DNA of 64,000 nt, taken from Pseudomonas sp. GD03919 (GTDB taxonomy: Bacteria > Pseudomonadota > Gammaproteobacteria > Pseudomonadales > Pseudomonadaceae). This document shows, one piece after another, positions 34,452-44,187 of this stretch. A program made the position numbers and the translations under genes. Position 1 is the first letter of the stretch; every line of letters begins with the position of its first letter. Location of the stretch: the NCBI RefSeq assembly GCF_029814935.1, contig NZ_CP104582.1, positions 434,001 to 498,000 on the forward strand, written 5' to 3'. The notes below the pieces were generated by a model. That model saw only the letters and a program-made list of their open reading frames with translations, had not been told where the DNA came from and did not search any database.

Positions 34452-35690
34452 TCAGGACTCGTCTAGTTTCCAGATCATGTGCGCGTCGATTAGTAGCGAA
34501 AGATGGGTCCGCAATGCTTCAACGTGCGCATCCAGCGCGTTGGTTGAAGCGGTCACCGCCTGACGCCGAGCCAGCAGCAATGATTGCAGGTCAGCCTCGC
34601 CAAGCTCATAGGCACGCTGCATCTGCGCCTCGTTCTGTGCCATTGCCTCTGCACCATCCTTCGCGATGATGTAGCTGTCATAGGCACCATTGGCCTGCAC
34701 AACATCATGCGCGATGCGCATCTCTAGTTCCCGCTTAACCAGAGCAACGTCCTGGGCAGCAGCCTCCTCTTGAGATAGCGCCTGGCTGTATCGTGCACTA
34801 CGCGTACCACTGGGAATCGGCATGCTGATGCTTACGCCGTAGATCCGCTCCCGGCTACCTTGCTCCGAGGTAGTGAAGACACCCAAGGTCGGATCAGGAA
34901 TCTTGTCGGCTCTTGCGCGACTCGCCTGTCCTTGGGACTTGAGCGCCGTCGCCTCTGCACGCCGTAGCTCATCACTTTCCTGCAGAATCCGCTCACGCCA
35001 GCTTGCAAGGTCACCCAGCTCCTTGGACGGTGCTGGTAGCGCAATTTTGTTGCGTTCAATACCTGGGAATCGGTTGGAAAGGCGTGCCCAGTTGGAGGCT
35101 GCCAGTACCTTGGCATCGTTACCCTGCCGTAGTTGCTCCGCCTGCTCGGCACGGGCGAGACTCACATCGAGCTTAGAGGCATCTCCAGCTCTGCTGCGTT
35201 TCTCCACTGCTGCCAGGCTCTCCTTTGCTGACGTCAGCCCCTTATTGGCGATATCCAGAGCATGTTCGGCGGCGAGCCAGTCCAGCCATAACGCCATGAG
35301 CTCCTGAGCCGCCATGTGCCTCGCCTCGCCGTAACCGGCATAGGCTTCCTCAACCACAGCACTGCTGATGTCGTTATCCGCGCTCACCTTGCCTGGCAGC
35401 CTGATAGTGCGCTCTACACCTACGTTCCACTCGTTGTAGTTAGGCCCGCTATCCACACGGCGCTGCTGTCCTGTAGCAGCCACAACAAACTCATAGGGCG
35501 AGCGCCGGATGATGCCTGCCTCTTGCATCATTGCCTCCATGCTCGCTCTGGCCGATGCGACCCGAGGGTCGGAATTAAGTAGGGACGTTGCGATGGGTGT
35601 TGGCAATGCCTCCTGAATGGGCAGTGCCTGCGAGGCTGCAGAACCACTGGCCCCCATTAGCAATACAAGAAGAGCTAATCGTTCCATCAC
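34452..35690 (-). CDS. TolC-family outer-membrane efflux protein (CzcC-like)
   Basis: A 412-residue protein with a signal peptide (MERLALLVLLMGASGSAASQA) and long helical repeats typical of outer-membrane factor proteins (SDPRVASARASMEAMMQEAG, AEQAEQLRQG, RAYELGEADLQSLLLARRQ). It forms the exit duct for the RND pump encoded upstream. It is the last gene of the four-gene operon adaptor, pump, DUF3240, duct, and it overlaps the DUF3240 stop. Confidence 0.9.
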   Translation of the reverse strand: MMERLALLVLLMGASGSAASQALPIQEALPTPIATSLLNSDPRVASARASMEAMMQEAGIIRRSPYEFVVAATGQQRRVDSGPNYNEWNVGVERTIRLPGKVSADNDISSAVVEEAYAGYGEARHMAAQELMALWLDWLAAEHALDIANKGLTSAKESLAAVEKRSRAGDASKLDVSLARAEQAEQLRQGNDAKVLAASNWARLSNRFPGIERNKIALPAPSKELGDLASWRERILQESDELRRAEATALKSQGQASRARADKIPDPTLGVFTTSEQGSRERIYGVSISMPIPSGTRSARYSQALSQEEAAAQDVALVKRELEMRIAHDVVQANGAYDSYIIAKDGAEAMAQNEAQMQRAYELGEADLQSLLLARRQAVTASTNALDAHVEALRTHLSLLIDAHMIWKLDES

Positions 35691-35989
35691 GCGAGCTCTC
35701 CGATGAGATTGATCTGGGCGGTCCAGAATCGCAGCCCTGTCCGAGGGAACTGCTCTCGCAAGATATCCAGTAAGTGCATGACGTGGTCCTGGTCCACTAC
35801 AAGCTGTATCTGCACAGCCCGAGCTCTTCCCATCACCTGCTCAACTGGGTCCAGAGCAGACGTAGAAAGACCATGCGCCGCAACCGGCGTGCTGGTGAAG
35901 ACCTGAGTACCGGCGGTCACAAGAAGTTGATCGATCAGCTTTTCTTCAAGGCTGGGTGGACACAGCAAGGTCAGCCAAATGTTAGACAT
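35687..35989 (-). CDS. DUF3240 protein of a metal efflux operon
   Basis: A 100-residue protein (MSNIWLTLLCPPSLEEKLIDQLLVTAGTQVFTSTPVAAHG, then VEQVMGRARAVQIQLVVDQDHVMHLLDILREQF). The ferredoxin-like, PII-like fold and position match DUF3240 genes found in cobalt/nickel/zinc RND operons. The start overlaps the pump gene stop by 8 bases and its stop overlaps the duct gene start, so it is translationally coupled on both sides. It may tune the pump; its mechanism is unknown. Confidence 0.85.
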   Translation of the reverse strand: MSNIWLTLLCPPSLEEKLIDQLLVTAGTQVFTSTPVAAHGLSTSALDPVEQVMGRARAVQIQLVVDQDHVMHLLDILREQFPRTGLRFWTAQINLIGELA

Positions 35990-38900
35990 CAGCAGTCTCC
36001 CTCTGGGGGTGAGCAAATCGGAGATAGAGGATTGGCAACAGCATTAGCGTCAGCGCTGTTACGGTGATCAGCCCGCCGATGACAACGATGGCCAAGGGGC
36101 GCTGGATCTCAGAGCCGGGGCCCGTAGCAAACAGGAGCGGCACTAGGCCGAAGGCTGTGATGGATGCAGTCATCATTACTGGGCGCAGCCGGCGCTTCGC
36201 GCCCTGCACAACCACATCTCGCAAGGCCATGCCTTCGCCGTATAGCTGGTTGAAGTAACTCACCAACACGATGCCGTTGAGCACTGCGATACCAAGTAAT
36301 GCAATGAACCCAACCGACGCAGGTACCGACAGATATTCCCCTGTGAGCCACAACGCGACGATGCCGCCCACCAGAGCGAACGGGATATTGCTTAGGATGA
36401 GCAGTGCCTGTCGCACAGAGCCGAAGGTGGAGAAAAGCAGTACGAAGATCAGCCCCAAGGCGACCGGGATAACCACGGTCAAGCGCGCGGCGGCACGCTG
36501 CTGGTTTTCGAACTGGCCACCCCAGCTAATGCGATAACCATTTGGCAGCTCGACATTCTTGCCCACCAACGCCTTCGCCTCCTCGACGAAGCCCACCAGG
36601 TCACGACCTGCAACGTTGGCGATTACAACGCTGTAGCGGCTGCCCATCTCACGGTCGATCTTCACCGGCCCCTCGGCACGCTCCAGCTTGGCGACACTGC
36701 GCAGCGGTACGGTACGACCATCCGGCGTGGTGATGCGTACTGCATCAAACTCGGCGGGCGACGCACGCACCGATGCATCCGCACGAATGAGGATGGGCGT
36801 ACGCTGATTGCCTTCGATAACTGTGCCGGCGCGTTGACCTTCGATCTGGGCGCGCAGTGCATCTTGAATGGCCTCGACAGACAGACCGAAGCGGCCAGCC
36901 TGAAGCCGATCGATCTCTACTCGCAGGTACTGCACACCGTCGTTCTGCACGGTGTATACGTCCTGGTTGCCAGGCACAGTTTTCAACAGACCTTCGATCT
37001 GAGCACCGAGCTCGTTGAGCTTGCCCAGCTCCGGGCCATAGACCTTAACCGCTAGGTCCCCACGTACACCGATGATCATCTCGGACACGCGCATCTCGAT
37101 GGGCTGGGTGAAGCTGTAATCGATACCAGGCATTGGATCGAGAACCTTACGGATCTCGTCCATCAGCTCTTCCTTGGTATCCATCCGCCATTCATCGGTC
37201 GGTTTGAGCAGCAGGTAGGTGTCAGTCTGGTTGAGACCCATAGGGTCCAAGCCAATCTCATCCGAGCCAGCTCGCGCGACGATGCCGCGAATTTCCGGTA
37301 TGGCCCCCATCAGCGCCTTGTGGATCTTCTTATCCAACTCAGCAGTCTGCTCCAGGCTCACCGAAGGCAACTTTTCGATGCCAACAATCAGGTCACCTTC
37401 GTCCATGGTCGGCATGAAGGTCTTACCAACCTGGGTGTAAACGAGCCCTGCAACGACCAACAGCGAAACCGCCATTACACCGATTAGCTTCTGTTGGCGC
37501 AGGCCCCAGTCGAGCGCGGGGCTGTAAATCGCCAGAAGCTTGCGGGCCAGCCACGGGTCCTCGTGTTTCACCTCGCGTAGCAGGTAAGACGAAAGCACTG
37601 GGATAACTGTTAGAGACAGCAACAGCGAGCCGGCCAAAGCGAAGACGATAGTCAGAGCAACAGGTACGAAGAACTTGCCCTCTAGTCCCTGCAGAGTCAG
37701 CAGCGGGAGGAACACAGTGATGATGATCAGAATGCCGGAGGTCACCGGCACCGCAACTTCCCGCACCGCTCGATAGATGATGTGCAGACGTGGCAGCTTG
37801 CCTTCAGAGGTGTCGGTGGCAAGGCGCTGCACTATGTTTTCCACCACCACCACCGCAGCATCTACAAGCATGCCGATGGCAATAGCCAACCCTCCGAGAC
37901 TCATGAGGTTCGCGGACATGCCAAAGAAGCGCATGAGGATGAAGGTGATCAAGGCAGCAAGGGGCAGTACCAGTGCTACGGTGAGCGCCGCACGAATGTT
38001 GCCGAGGAATAGTGCTAGGAGCACGATTACCAGAACGGTAGCTTCTAGTAGCGCCTTGGATACGGCACCAACGGCTTTCTCCACTAGGGAGGAGCGGTCG
38101 TAGAAGCTGGTGATCTTGATCCCCTCTGGCAGGGTTGCTTCAAGCTCCTTGAGCTTCTGCTGCACCCCCTTAACAACCTCTTTCGCGTTAGCGCCGGCAA
38201 GACCGAGCACCAGGCCCTGTACCGCCTCGCCATTGCCGTCCTGTGTGACCACGCCGTAGCGCGTCAGAGTCCCGATCTCCACCTCGGCGAGGTCGGCCAC
38301 TCGCACAGGCGAGGAGCCATTGGCGCTCACTACTACCGCACGAAGATCATCCAGGGTGCGAATACTGCCCTCGCTGCGGACCAGCAGGACCTCATCACCC
38401 TCTCCCAGACGACCGGCACCGTCGTTGCGGTTGTTGCCGTTCACGGCCTCGGACAACTGCTCCAGGCTCACGCCATTGGCGGCCATCCGTATCGGGTCAG
38501 GCATGATCTCGAAGGTACGCACCTGCCCACCTAGTGAGTTGACGTCGGCAACGCCGGGTACCGTGCGTAGTGCCGGGCGGATGACCCAGTCCAGCAGGCT
38601 GCGGCGCTCCACCAGTGACATCGATTCACCATCAACCGTGAACATGAACATCTCGCCCAACGGAGTAGTGATGGGCGCCATGCCTCCGGAAATTCCCTCT
38701 GGCAGGCTATCGGTCAGATTGCCTAACCGCTCCGCCACCTGCTGCCGGGCCCAATAGATGTCGGTCCCATCCTTGAAATCGATGGTCACATCAACCAGGC
38801 CGTACTTAGTGACAGAGCGCAGGATTTTGGTGTCCGGGATGCCAAGCATCTCGACCTCGATGGGTACTGCAATCCGGCTTTCCACTTCCTCCGGAGTCAT

Positions 38901-39068
38901 CCCAGGCGCCTTCATGATCACCTTCACCTGGGTGCTGGCGACGTCTGGAAATGCATCAATAGGCAGTCCGCGGTAGGCATACCAACCCGCAGCCGCGATA
39001 AGGACTGTCGCCAGCAGCATGAACAGCCGCTGCGATAACGAAAATTGGACGAGGCGACTAAGCATCAC
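35982..39068 (-). CDS. Heavy-metal efflux RND pump (CzcA/CusA family)
   Basis: A 1028-residue inner-membrane transporter. It starts SRLVQFSLSQRLFMLLATVLIAAAGWYAYRGLPIDAFPDVA, as in HME-RND pumps. The TM4 proton-relay segment reads GGLAIAIGMLVDAAVVVVENIV, with Asp and Glu; this is closer to the CusA-type than the CzcA DFG-type signature. The two large periplasmic loops and 12-helix repeat are intact. It expels divalent or monovalent metal ions across both membranes with the adaptor and duct. The association with DUF3240 suggests Co/Ni/Zn, but the substrate cannot be fixed. Confidence 0.93.
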   Translation of the reverse strand: MMLSRLVQFSLSQRLFMLLATVLIAAAGWYAYRGLPIDAFPDVASTQVKVIMKAPGMTPEEVESRIAVPIEVEMLGIPDTKILRSVTKYGLVDVTIDFKDGTDIYWARQQVAERLGNLTDSLPEGISGGMAPITTPLGEMFMFTVDGESMSLVERRSLLDWVIRPALRTVPGVADVNSLGGQVRTFEIMPDPIRMAANGVSLEQLSEAVNGNNRNDGAGRLGEGDEVLLVRSEGSIRTLDDLRAVVVSANGSSPVRVADLAEVEIGTLTRYGVVTQDGNGEAVQGLVLGLAGANAKEVVKGVQQKLKELEATLPEGIKITSFYDRSSLVEKAVGAVSKALLEATVLVIVLLALFLGNIRAALTVALVLPLAALITFILMRFFGMSANLMSLGGLAIAIGMLVDAAVVVVENIVQRLATDTSEGKLPRLHIIYRAVREVAVPVTSGILIIITVFLPLLTLQGLEGKFFVPVALTIVFALAGSLLLSLTVIPVLSSYLLREVKHEDPWLARKLLAIYSPALDWGLRQQKLIGVMAVSLLVVAGLVYTQVGKTFMPTMDEGDLIVGIEKLPSVSLEQTAELDKKIHKALMGAIPEIRGIVARAGSDEIGLDPMGLNQTDTYLLLKPTDEWRMDTKEELMDEIRKVLDPMPGIDYSFTQPIEMRVSEMIIGVRGDLAVKVYGPELGKLNELGAQIEGLLKTVPGNQDVYTVQNDGVQYLRVEIDRLQAGRFGLSVEAIQDALRAQIEGQRAGTVIEGNQRTPILIRADASVRASPAEFDAVRITTPDGRTVPLRSVAKLERAEGPVKIDREMGSRYSVVIANVAGRDLVGFVEEAKALVGKNVELPNGYRISWGGQFENQQRAAARLTVVIPVALGLIFVLLFSTFGSVRQALLILSNIPFALVGGIVALWLTGEYLSVPASVGFIALLGIAVLNGIVLVSYFNQLYGEGMALRDVVVQGAKRRLRPVMMTASITAFGLVPLLFATGPGSEIQRPLAIVVIGGLITVTALTLMLLPILYLRFAHPQRETADV

Positions 39069-40180
39069 TCACCGTCCTCCTCAAGCCAGGCACCTTTGAG
39101 CGCAACAACGCCACTCACGGCAACCTGGTCCTGGGGAGCGAGATCCCCCTCCACCCTCACCAACTGGCCAGCGCTGGCCTGCACCTTTACCGGCTTCGCA
39201 ACAAATCCATCGGGAGTGCGGACAAAAATCACCGAGTCGTCTTTATTGCGTGCAACTGCAGTGAGCGGAAGCGACCAGGACTGCCCTGAAGATTCGACAG
39301 GGATTTCTACCGTCACCAACTCGCCAGGTCGCAGGAAGCCTGCTGCCGCGCCATCGATTTCGGCACGCAGTACAACGAACTGGTTGTCCGCAGTAATAGT
39401 CGGGCTCAGGCTCAGCACCCGACCAGTGACCTGCTTATCGGCCACTTCAACACGGGCGCCGACCTTGACGCTCAGGCTCGCCGCCGCAGGAATCTGCACA
39501 TCGAGCCACAAGGTATCGACTTGGGTGACGTTGAGAATTGCTGTGGCCGCGTCAACACGCTGGCCAGGCCGCACTGAAATTGCGCTGACAATGCCGTCCT
39601 GTGCAGCAGTCAGCGTGATTGAGTCAGAAGGAACACCAGTGCGGATCACCAGCTCCATCGCCTCTTTCGACATCCCCGCCAAGGACAGCTCAGACTTCGC
39701 CTGAGCAAATGTGGCCTCAGCTTCTTTCAGTACCGCGAGGGACTCCTGGGCACGACGCTGAGGGATGATCCCCTCTTCAAACAGCGACTGCTCACGTACG
39801 TTTGCTTGGCGTGCCAGGGTTACCCGAGCGGAAGCCTGCAGGAGCTGCAGTTGAAGCTGACTCATGGCTGGACTTGAAAGACGTGCCAGCGTTTCACCGC
39901 GCTTCACTGCCTGAAATTCTCCAACTAGTAGCTGCGTTACCAGCCCTTCCAGAGGAGAGCTGATGACCTGTTCCGATTTCGGCGGTACCACCACCTGCCC
40001 CGGGTAGCGGCTACGCACCTCGCCCATGGCGTTCTGCACAGGGATCAACTTGATTCCGAGAGCCCGCATCTGCTCCTCGGAGACAGTGAACTTCTCGGCA
40101 CCGAGAGCAGTTCCGGACAGGAGACAAGCACAGGCAAGCGACAAACTTTTCACATAGCCCAAGTGTCTATTCACTTTCAT
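39065..40180 (-). CDS. RND periplasmic adaptor subunit (CzcB-like)
   Basis: A 371-residue membrane-fusion protein with an N-terminal signal peptide (LSLACACLLSGTALGAEKFTVS). A lipoyl/hairpin region follows (VVVPPKSEQVISSPLEGLVTQLLVGEFQAVKRGETLARLSSP) and beta-barrel motifs (ITLTAAQDGIVSAISVRPGQRVDAAT). It bridges pump and duct. The start MKVNRH has GGGAG upstream. It overlaps the pump gene by 4 bases and is first in the operon. Confidence 0.92.
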   Translation of the reverse strand: MKVNRHLGYVKSLSLACACLLSGTALGAEKFTVSEEQMRALGIKLIPVQNAMGEVRSRYPGQVVVPPKSEQVISSPLEGLVTQLLVGEFQAVKRGETLARLSSPAMSQLQLQLLQASARVTLARQANVREQSLFEEGIIPQRRAQESLAVLKEAEATFAQAKSELSLAGMSKEAMELVIRTGVPSDSITLTAAQDGIVSAISVRPGQRVDAATAILNVTQVDTLWLDVQIPAAASLSVKVGARVEVADKQVTGRVLSLSPTITADNQFVVLRAEIDGAAAGFLRPGELVTVEIPVESSGQSWSLPLTAVARNKDDSVIFVRTPDGFVAKPVKVQASAGQLVRVEGDLAPQDQVAVSGVVALKGAWLEEDGE

Positions 40181-40389
40181 CGGAGAACTCCCATGCAGCA
40201 CCATGCAAAGACATGATTTCGACCTATTTCTTGAGAAAGAAGATGGGGAGATATTCAGCAGCGCCGATCAAGACGAATGGCATCTCCACTCATCTATACT
40301 TCCCATCACGCGATAAATTAATGCCGTAGAGTTTCTCTACACTGAAAATTCTAAGTACCCATGACTGTCAGGAACGTGGCGCTTGAATT

Positions 40390-40403
40390 ACAAATCTGTA
40401 GGG
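40390..40403. promoter_or_regulatory. Candidate response-regulator site in the divergent intergenic region
   Basis: The 40181-40657 gap separates the divergent efflux operon and regulator genes and has no gene. ATTACAAATCTGTAGG contains TACA-AATC-TGTA. Related AATTACAAxTTTG sequences occur upstream of oprD (near 34386) and downstream of it (near 32893). Together these could be boxes for the adjacent OmpR-type regulator. The AT-rich 40590-40650 stretch probably holds the regulator promoter. Confidence 0.35.
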
Positions 40404-40657
40404 TTTGCCCGCAAGCATATTTTTCGCGCTAGAATCGCCAGGCACCCCGCAGGACAAGGGATTCGCCTCATGAGAAAGCATTTCTCAGGGCAATCTCTTT
40501 AAGTGCGGCAAACTGACGCAGAGTTGTGGGGCGACAGAATTAATGCAGGATCGGGGGCGCTGAGCAGCAGCAATTTTCAGCAAACTTAAAAATCACCAGA
40601 GAATAATTCTAATAATCTTCAAGTTAATAAATTCTTACATTATTAGAGCAAATCAAT

Positions 40658-41332
40658 ATGCGTGTACTGGTTGTAGAAGACGAACCCAAAACTGCCGAAT
40701 ATCTTCAACAGGGTTTAACGGAAAGCGGCTATGTAGTAGATCGAGCGGCAAATGGGATCGACGCTCTTCATCTTTTCAGTCACAACACATATAGCCTCGT
40801 CATTCTTGATGTGAACCTGCCCAACCTGGATGGCTGGGGCGTTCTTGAGCACATCCGAAAAACAAGTCGTGTACGCATCATGATGCTGACCGGGCGGGGT
40901 CGCCTTAACGACAAGGTCAAAGGCCTGGAAGGCGGGGCCGACGATTACATGGTCAAGCCATTCGAGTTTCCTGAGCTCCTAGCCCGTGTGCGCTCGCTGC
41001 TGCGTCGGGGTGATGAACTTGCCGAATCGTCCACGCTTCGTGTGGCTGATCTCGAAATGGATCCAGGTCGCCATCGGGCCTATCGCGGCACACACCGCAT
41101 AGACCTGACGACCAAGGAATTTGCACTACTCCACCTGCTCATGAGTCGCACAGGTGAAGTACTGACCCGCTCGCAGATCATCTCCCTTGTTTGGGACATG
41201 AATTTCGACTGCGACACGAACGTCATCGATGTTTCCATTCGGCGACTGCGCGCCAAGATCGATGACCCATTCGATGTGAAGTTAATCCACACACTACGTG
41301 GAGTCGGCTATGTACTTGAGGACCGTTCATGA
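40658..41332 (+). CDS. Heavy-metal response regulator (CzcR/CopR/IrlR type)
   Basis: A 224-residue OmpR-family regulator. The receiver domain has [12 protein letters not shown] and the phospho-acceptor Asp in [15 protein letters not shown] (about residue 51), with the K in [15 protein letters not shown]. The C-terminal winged helix includes [53 protein letters not shown]. The ending [12 protein letters not shown] is typical of the metal-responsive subgroup. It overlaps the kinase gene by 4 bases and is divergent from the efflux operon it probably activates. Confidence 0.93.
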   Translation: MRVLVVEDEPKTAEYLQQGLTESGYVVDRAANGIDALHLFSHNTYSLVILDVNLPNLDGWGVLEHIRKTSRVRIMMLTGRGRLNDKVKGLEGGADDYMVKPFEFPELLARVRSLLRRGDELAESSTLRVADLEMDPGRHRAYRGTHRIDLTTKEFALLHLLMSRTGEVLTRSQIISLVWDMNFDCDTNVIDVSIRRLRAKIDDPFDVKLIHTLRGVGYVLEDRS

Positions 41333-42720
41333 GGACAGACAGCCTCGCAACCCGACTTGGGCTGAAGGTTGGTCTGATGAGCGTTGCCCTCGTTGCGCTC
41401 ATCGCTGCAGTTGGCGCCTTGATGCTTCATCAGGGGCTGGAGCGCATTGCCCAATCGAGTGCTAGTACAAAGATGGAGGGCATTGCTCACAGCCTGGCCA
41501 CAGCGATCAATGTCGGTGACATCAGCTCCAAGACTCATGTGCTCGTCGACTTGGCCATGGGGCACAACAACCTCTATGTCAGCATTTTCGACTCGGCTCA
41601 GAGCACTCAGCCCGTGCTTACCCTTGGGTCGAAATCGATAACCTTTGAGTTGCACAGGTTCCCTGCAGAGAAGGTGCTTGGCTTTCACGAATGGCTCGAC
41701 CCGCTTGGCCGTCCGATGCTCAGCGCCTCGCAGCTCATGCGCCTGAAGGATGGCACCGAAGTGGGCGTCTATCTCACTATCGATCAATCAGCGGATGCTG
41801 CCCTCTTGGACGCACTGCTGAAATGGGCACTGATCGCCTCTCCATTCCTGCTGCTGCTAACAATGACTGTTGCCTGGTGGACAGTTCGCCGCGGCCTACG
41901 CCCGCTAACCAGCTTTCTGCGAGTTGCTTCCAAGGTGTCCACCGACAACCTCGAGCACCGACTACCGATGGAAAAGCTCCCGGCAGAGCTGCGCGAGTTA
42001 GCGAACGGTATCAACTTCATGCTCCACCGGCTGGACAATGGGGTACAGCAACTCTCCCAGTTTTCCGATGACCTGGCCCATGAGCTTCGAGCCCCCATCA
42101 CCAACCTGATGGGCAAGGTCCAAGTGACCCTTTCGCGCGAACGCCCACCGCAGGAGTATCGTGAAGTGCTGGAGTCTTGCTCTGAGGAGCTAGATCGTGT
42201 GACCCGCATCGTCTCCGATATGCTGTTTCTCGCGCATGTCAGTCACCCCGCTTCACAAGTGCAATTCGACACGGTAGCGCTCGATGATGAGCTACAGCGA
42301 GTAGGTGACCTGTTCAGCCTTAGTGGTGAAGAGAAAGGGGTGCATCTGGAGTATTGCGGGGGCGGACTGGTTCGAGGCAATCGCTTGATGATCCAGCGTG
42401 CAATCTCCAACCTTCTTTCCAATGCCATCCGCTACTGCCCCTCCGGCGCCTGTGTCCAAATGAGGATCGATCAGAAGGGAGGCCTTGTCCGTCTCTCTGT
42501 CGGTAACCCAGGACATGGGATTGGTGCTGAACACTTGCCGCATCTGTTCGAGCGGTTTTATAGAGTCGACAAGAGCAGAGCACGTAGTGAGGGCGGCACC
42601 GGCCTGGGGCTAGCCATTGTGCGGTCTATCATGAGCCTGCATCAGGGCAACGCCAGGGTCGAAGTGGATGCCGATGGCTACACTCGCTTTTACCTAGAGT
42701 TTCCTGCAGTGGCAGCTTGA
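41329..42720 (+). CDS. Heavy-metal sensor histidine kinase (CzcS/IrlS type)
   Basis: A 463-residue membrane kinase. Two membrane segments (about 13-35 and 165-187) flank a periplasmic sensor domain and are followed by HAMP. The phospho-His is in [21 protein letters not shown] (about residue 250). ATP-binding boxes are [14 protein letters not shown] and [19 protein letters not shown]. It senses periplasmic metal and phosphorylates the adjacent regulator. Confidence 0.93.
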   Translation: MRTDSLATRLGLKVGLMSVALVALIAAVGALMLHQGLERIAQSSASTKMEGIAHSLATAINVGDISSKTHVLVDLAMGHNNLYVSIFDSAQSTQPVLTLGSKSITFELHRFPAEKVLGFHEWLDPLGRPMLSASQLMRLKDGTEVGVYLTIDQSADAALLDALLKWALIASPFLLLLTMTVAWWTVRRGLRPLTSFLRVASKVSTDNLEHRLPMEKLPAELRELANGINFMLHRLDNGVQQLSQFSDDLAHELRAPITNLMGKVQVTLSRERPPQEYREVLESCSEELDRVTRIVSDMLFLAHVSHPASQVQFDTVALDDELQRVGDLFSLSGEEKGVHLEYCGGGLVRGNRLMIQRAISNLLSNAIRYCPSGACVQMRIDQKGGLVRLSVGNPGHGIGAEHLPHLFERFYRVDKSRARSEGGTGLGLAIVRSIMSLHQGNARVEVDADGYTRFYLEFPAVAA

Positions 42721-42861
42721 GCGCCCGCATAACCAGTCCCAAGAGAGCCATGAGCCAAGTAAATTGCGCCAGACGGTTAGCGATTGTTGGCTCTAGGACT
42801 GAGTCGACGCGAGTGCAGTACGTATGCACTGCAACAACTCGATCAGCCATAGGGAACACAT

Positions 42862-44166
42862 ATGCTTTCAGTCCTGGCCAACCGTACCTATCGGCATCTG
42901 TTTCTGGCCCAATTAATCGCTCTAGCTGGAACTGGCCTAGCTACCGTAGCTCTTGGGTTACTCGCCTTTGACCTTGCGGGCGCACAGGCCGGTGCAGTGC
43001 TGGGTACCGCACTGGCGATAAAAATGACCGCCTACATTGGCGTGGCTCCGATTGCCGCTGCCTTTGCCGAGCGCCTACCGAGGAAGGCAACGCTAGTGAT
43101 GCTGGACTTAGCTCGGGCAGCAGTGGCGATTTTGCTCCCGTTCGTAACTGAGATCTGGCAAGTCTATGTACTGATCTTTGTCCTGCAGTCCGCATCAGCG
43201 GCCTTCACCCCGACCTTCCAGGCCACCATTCCAGACATCCTGCCAGATGAGCGCGATTACACCCGCGCCTTGTCCCTTTCCCGTCTGGCCTACGACCTGG
43301 AAAGCGTCATCAGCCCTATGCTGGCGGCCTTGTTGCTCACTGTCGTCAGCTTTCACAGCCTGTTCGGCGGTACAGTCGTGGGCTTCTTGGTTTCGGCCGC
43401 AATGGTGGCCACCGTGAGCTTGCCAGTTGCACCACCTGTTCCCCAGCGAAGTATTTACGAGAGAACCACCAGGGGCATACGCATCTTCCTTGCGACACCT
43501 CGACTGCGCGGACTCCTCGCACTAAATCTCACCATTGCAGCAGCCAGCGCCATGGTTATCGTCAACACGGTAGTACTAGTGCAATCGAGATTTGGCTTGC
43601 CCCAAGAGGCGACAGCCACAGCACTGATGGCTTTTGGCGCTGGCTCAATGATTGTGGCGCTGGCCTTACCCAGGTTGCTGGACAAGCTCGATGATCGAAA
43701 GATCATGCAAGTCGGTGGAGGGATCCTAGTTGCAGGACTCTTTATGGGAATTTTCCTGCCGAGCTACCAAGGTCTTTTGGGGCTGTGGTTCTTCCTCGGT
43801 ACGGGTTACTCACTGGCCCAAACACCATCTGGTCGGATTCTGCGGAGATCCTCTGCCGCCCAAGATCGCCCTGCATTGTTCGCCGCACAATTTGCCCTGT
43901 CCCATGCCTGTTGGCTGATCACATACCCCCTAGCCGGCTGGCTCGGTGCGAACCTAAGCCTAACGGCATCCTTCGTCGGGTTAAGCCTGCTAGCCATAGC
44001 AGCACTCATGATCAGCCTGAAAATTTGGCGCCCCGAGCATGACCAGGAGATTGTTGAGCATCGTCATAGTGACCTGCCGGAGGACCACCCGCACATTGCC
44101 GACGGCAAGATCCATGCTCATGCGTTTGTCATTGATGACGAGCACCAGCACTGGCCCAGAAGCTGA
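42862..44166 (+). CDS. MFS transporter with a His-rich tail
   Basis: A 434-residue transporter with 12 predicted membrane segments, starting MLSVLANRTYRHLFLAQLIALAGTGLATVALGLLAFDLAG. The C-terminal 40 residues are cytoplasmic and rich in His, Asp and Glu (EHDQEIVEHRHSDLPEDHPHIADGKIHAHAF, then DEHQHW), suggesting metal binding. Together with the flanking metal clusters this supports a nickel or cobalt efflux role, though the substrate is inferred. It lies 141 bp after the kinase gene, with TGCAGT/ACTGCA repeats near 42814 in the gap. Confidence 0.85.
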   Translation: MLSVLANRTYRHLFLAQLIALAGTGLATVALGLLAFDLAGAQAGAVLGTALAIKMTAYIGVAPIAAAFAERLPRKATLVMLDLARAAVAILLPFVTEIWQVYVLIFVLQSASAAFTPTFQATIPDILPDERDYTRALSLSRLAYDLESVISPMLAALLLTVVSFHSLFGGTVVGFLVSAAMVATVSLPVAPPVPQRSIYERTTRGIRIFLATPRLRGLLALNLTIAAASAMVIVNTVVLVQSRFGLPQEATATALMAFGAGSMIVALALPRLLDKLDDRKIMQVGGGILVAGLFMGIFLPSYQGLLGLWFFLGTGYSLAQTPSGRILRRSSAAQDRPALFAAQFALSHACWLITYPLAGWLGANLSLTASFVGLSLLAIAALMISLKIWRPEHDQEIVEHRHSDLPEDHPHIADGKIHAHAFVIDDEHQHWPRS

Positions 44167-44187
44167 GGGCCAGCTCTGGCATCGAGC

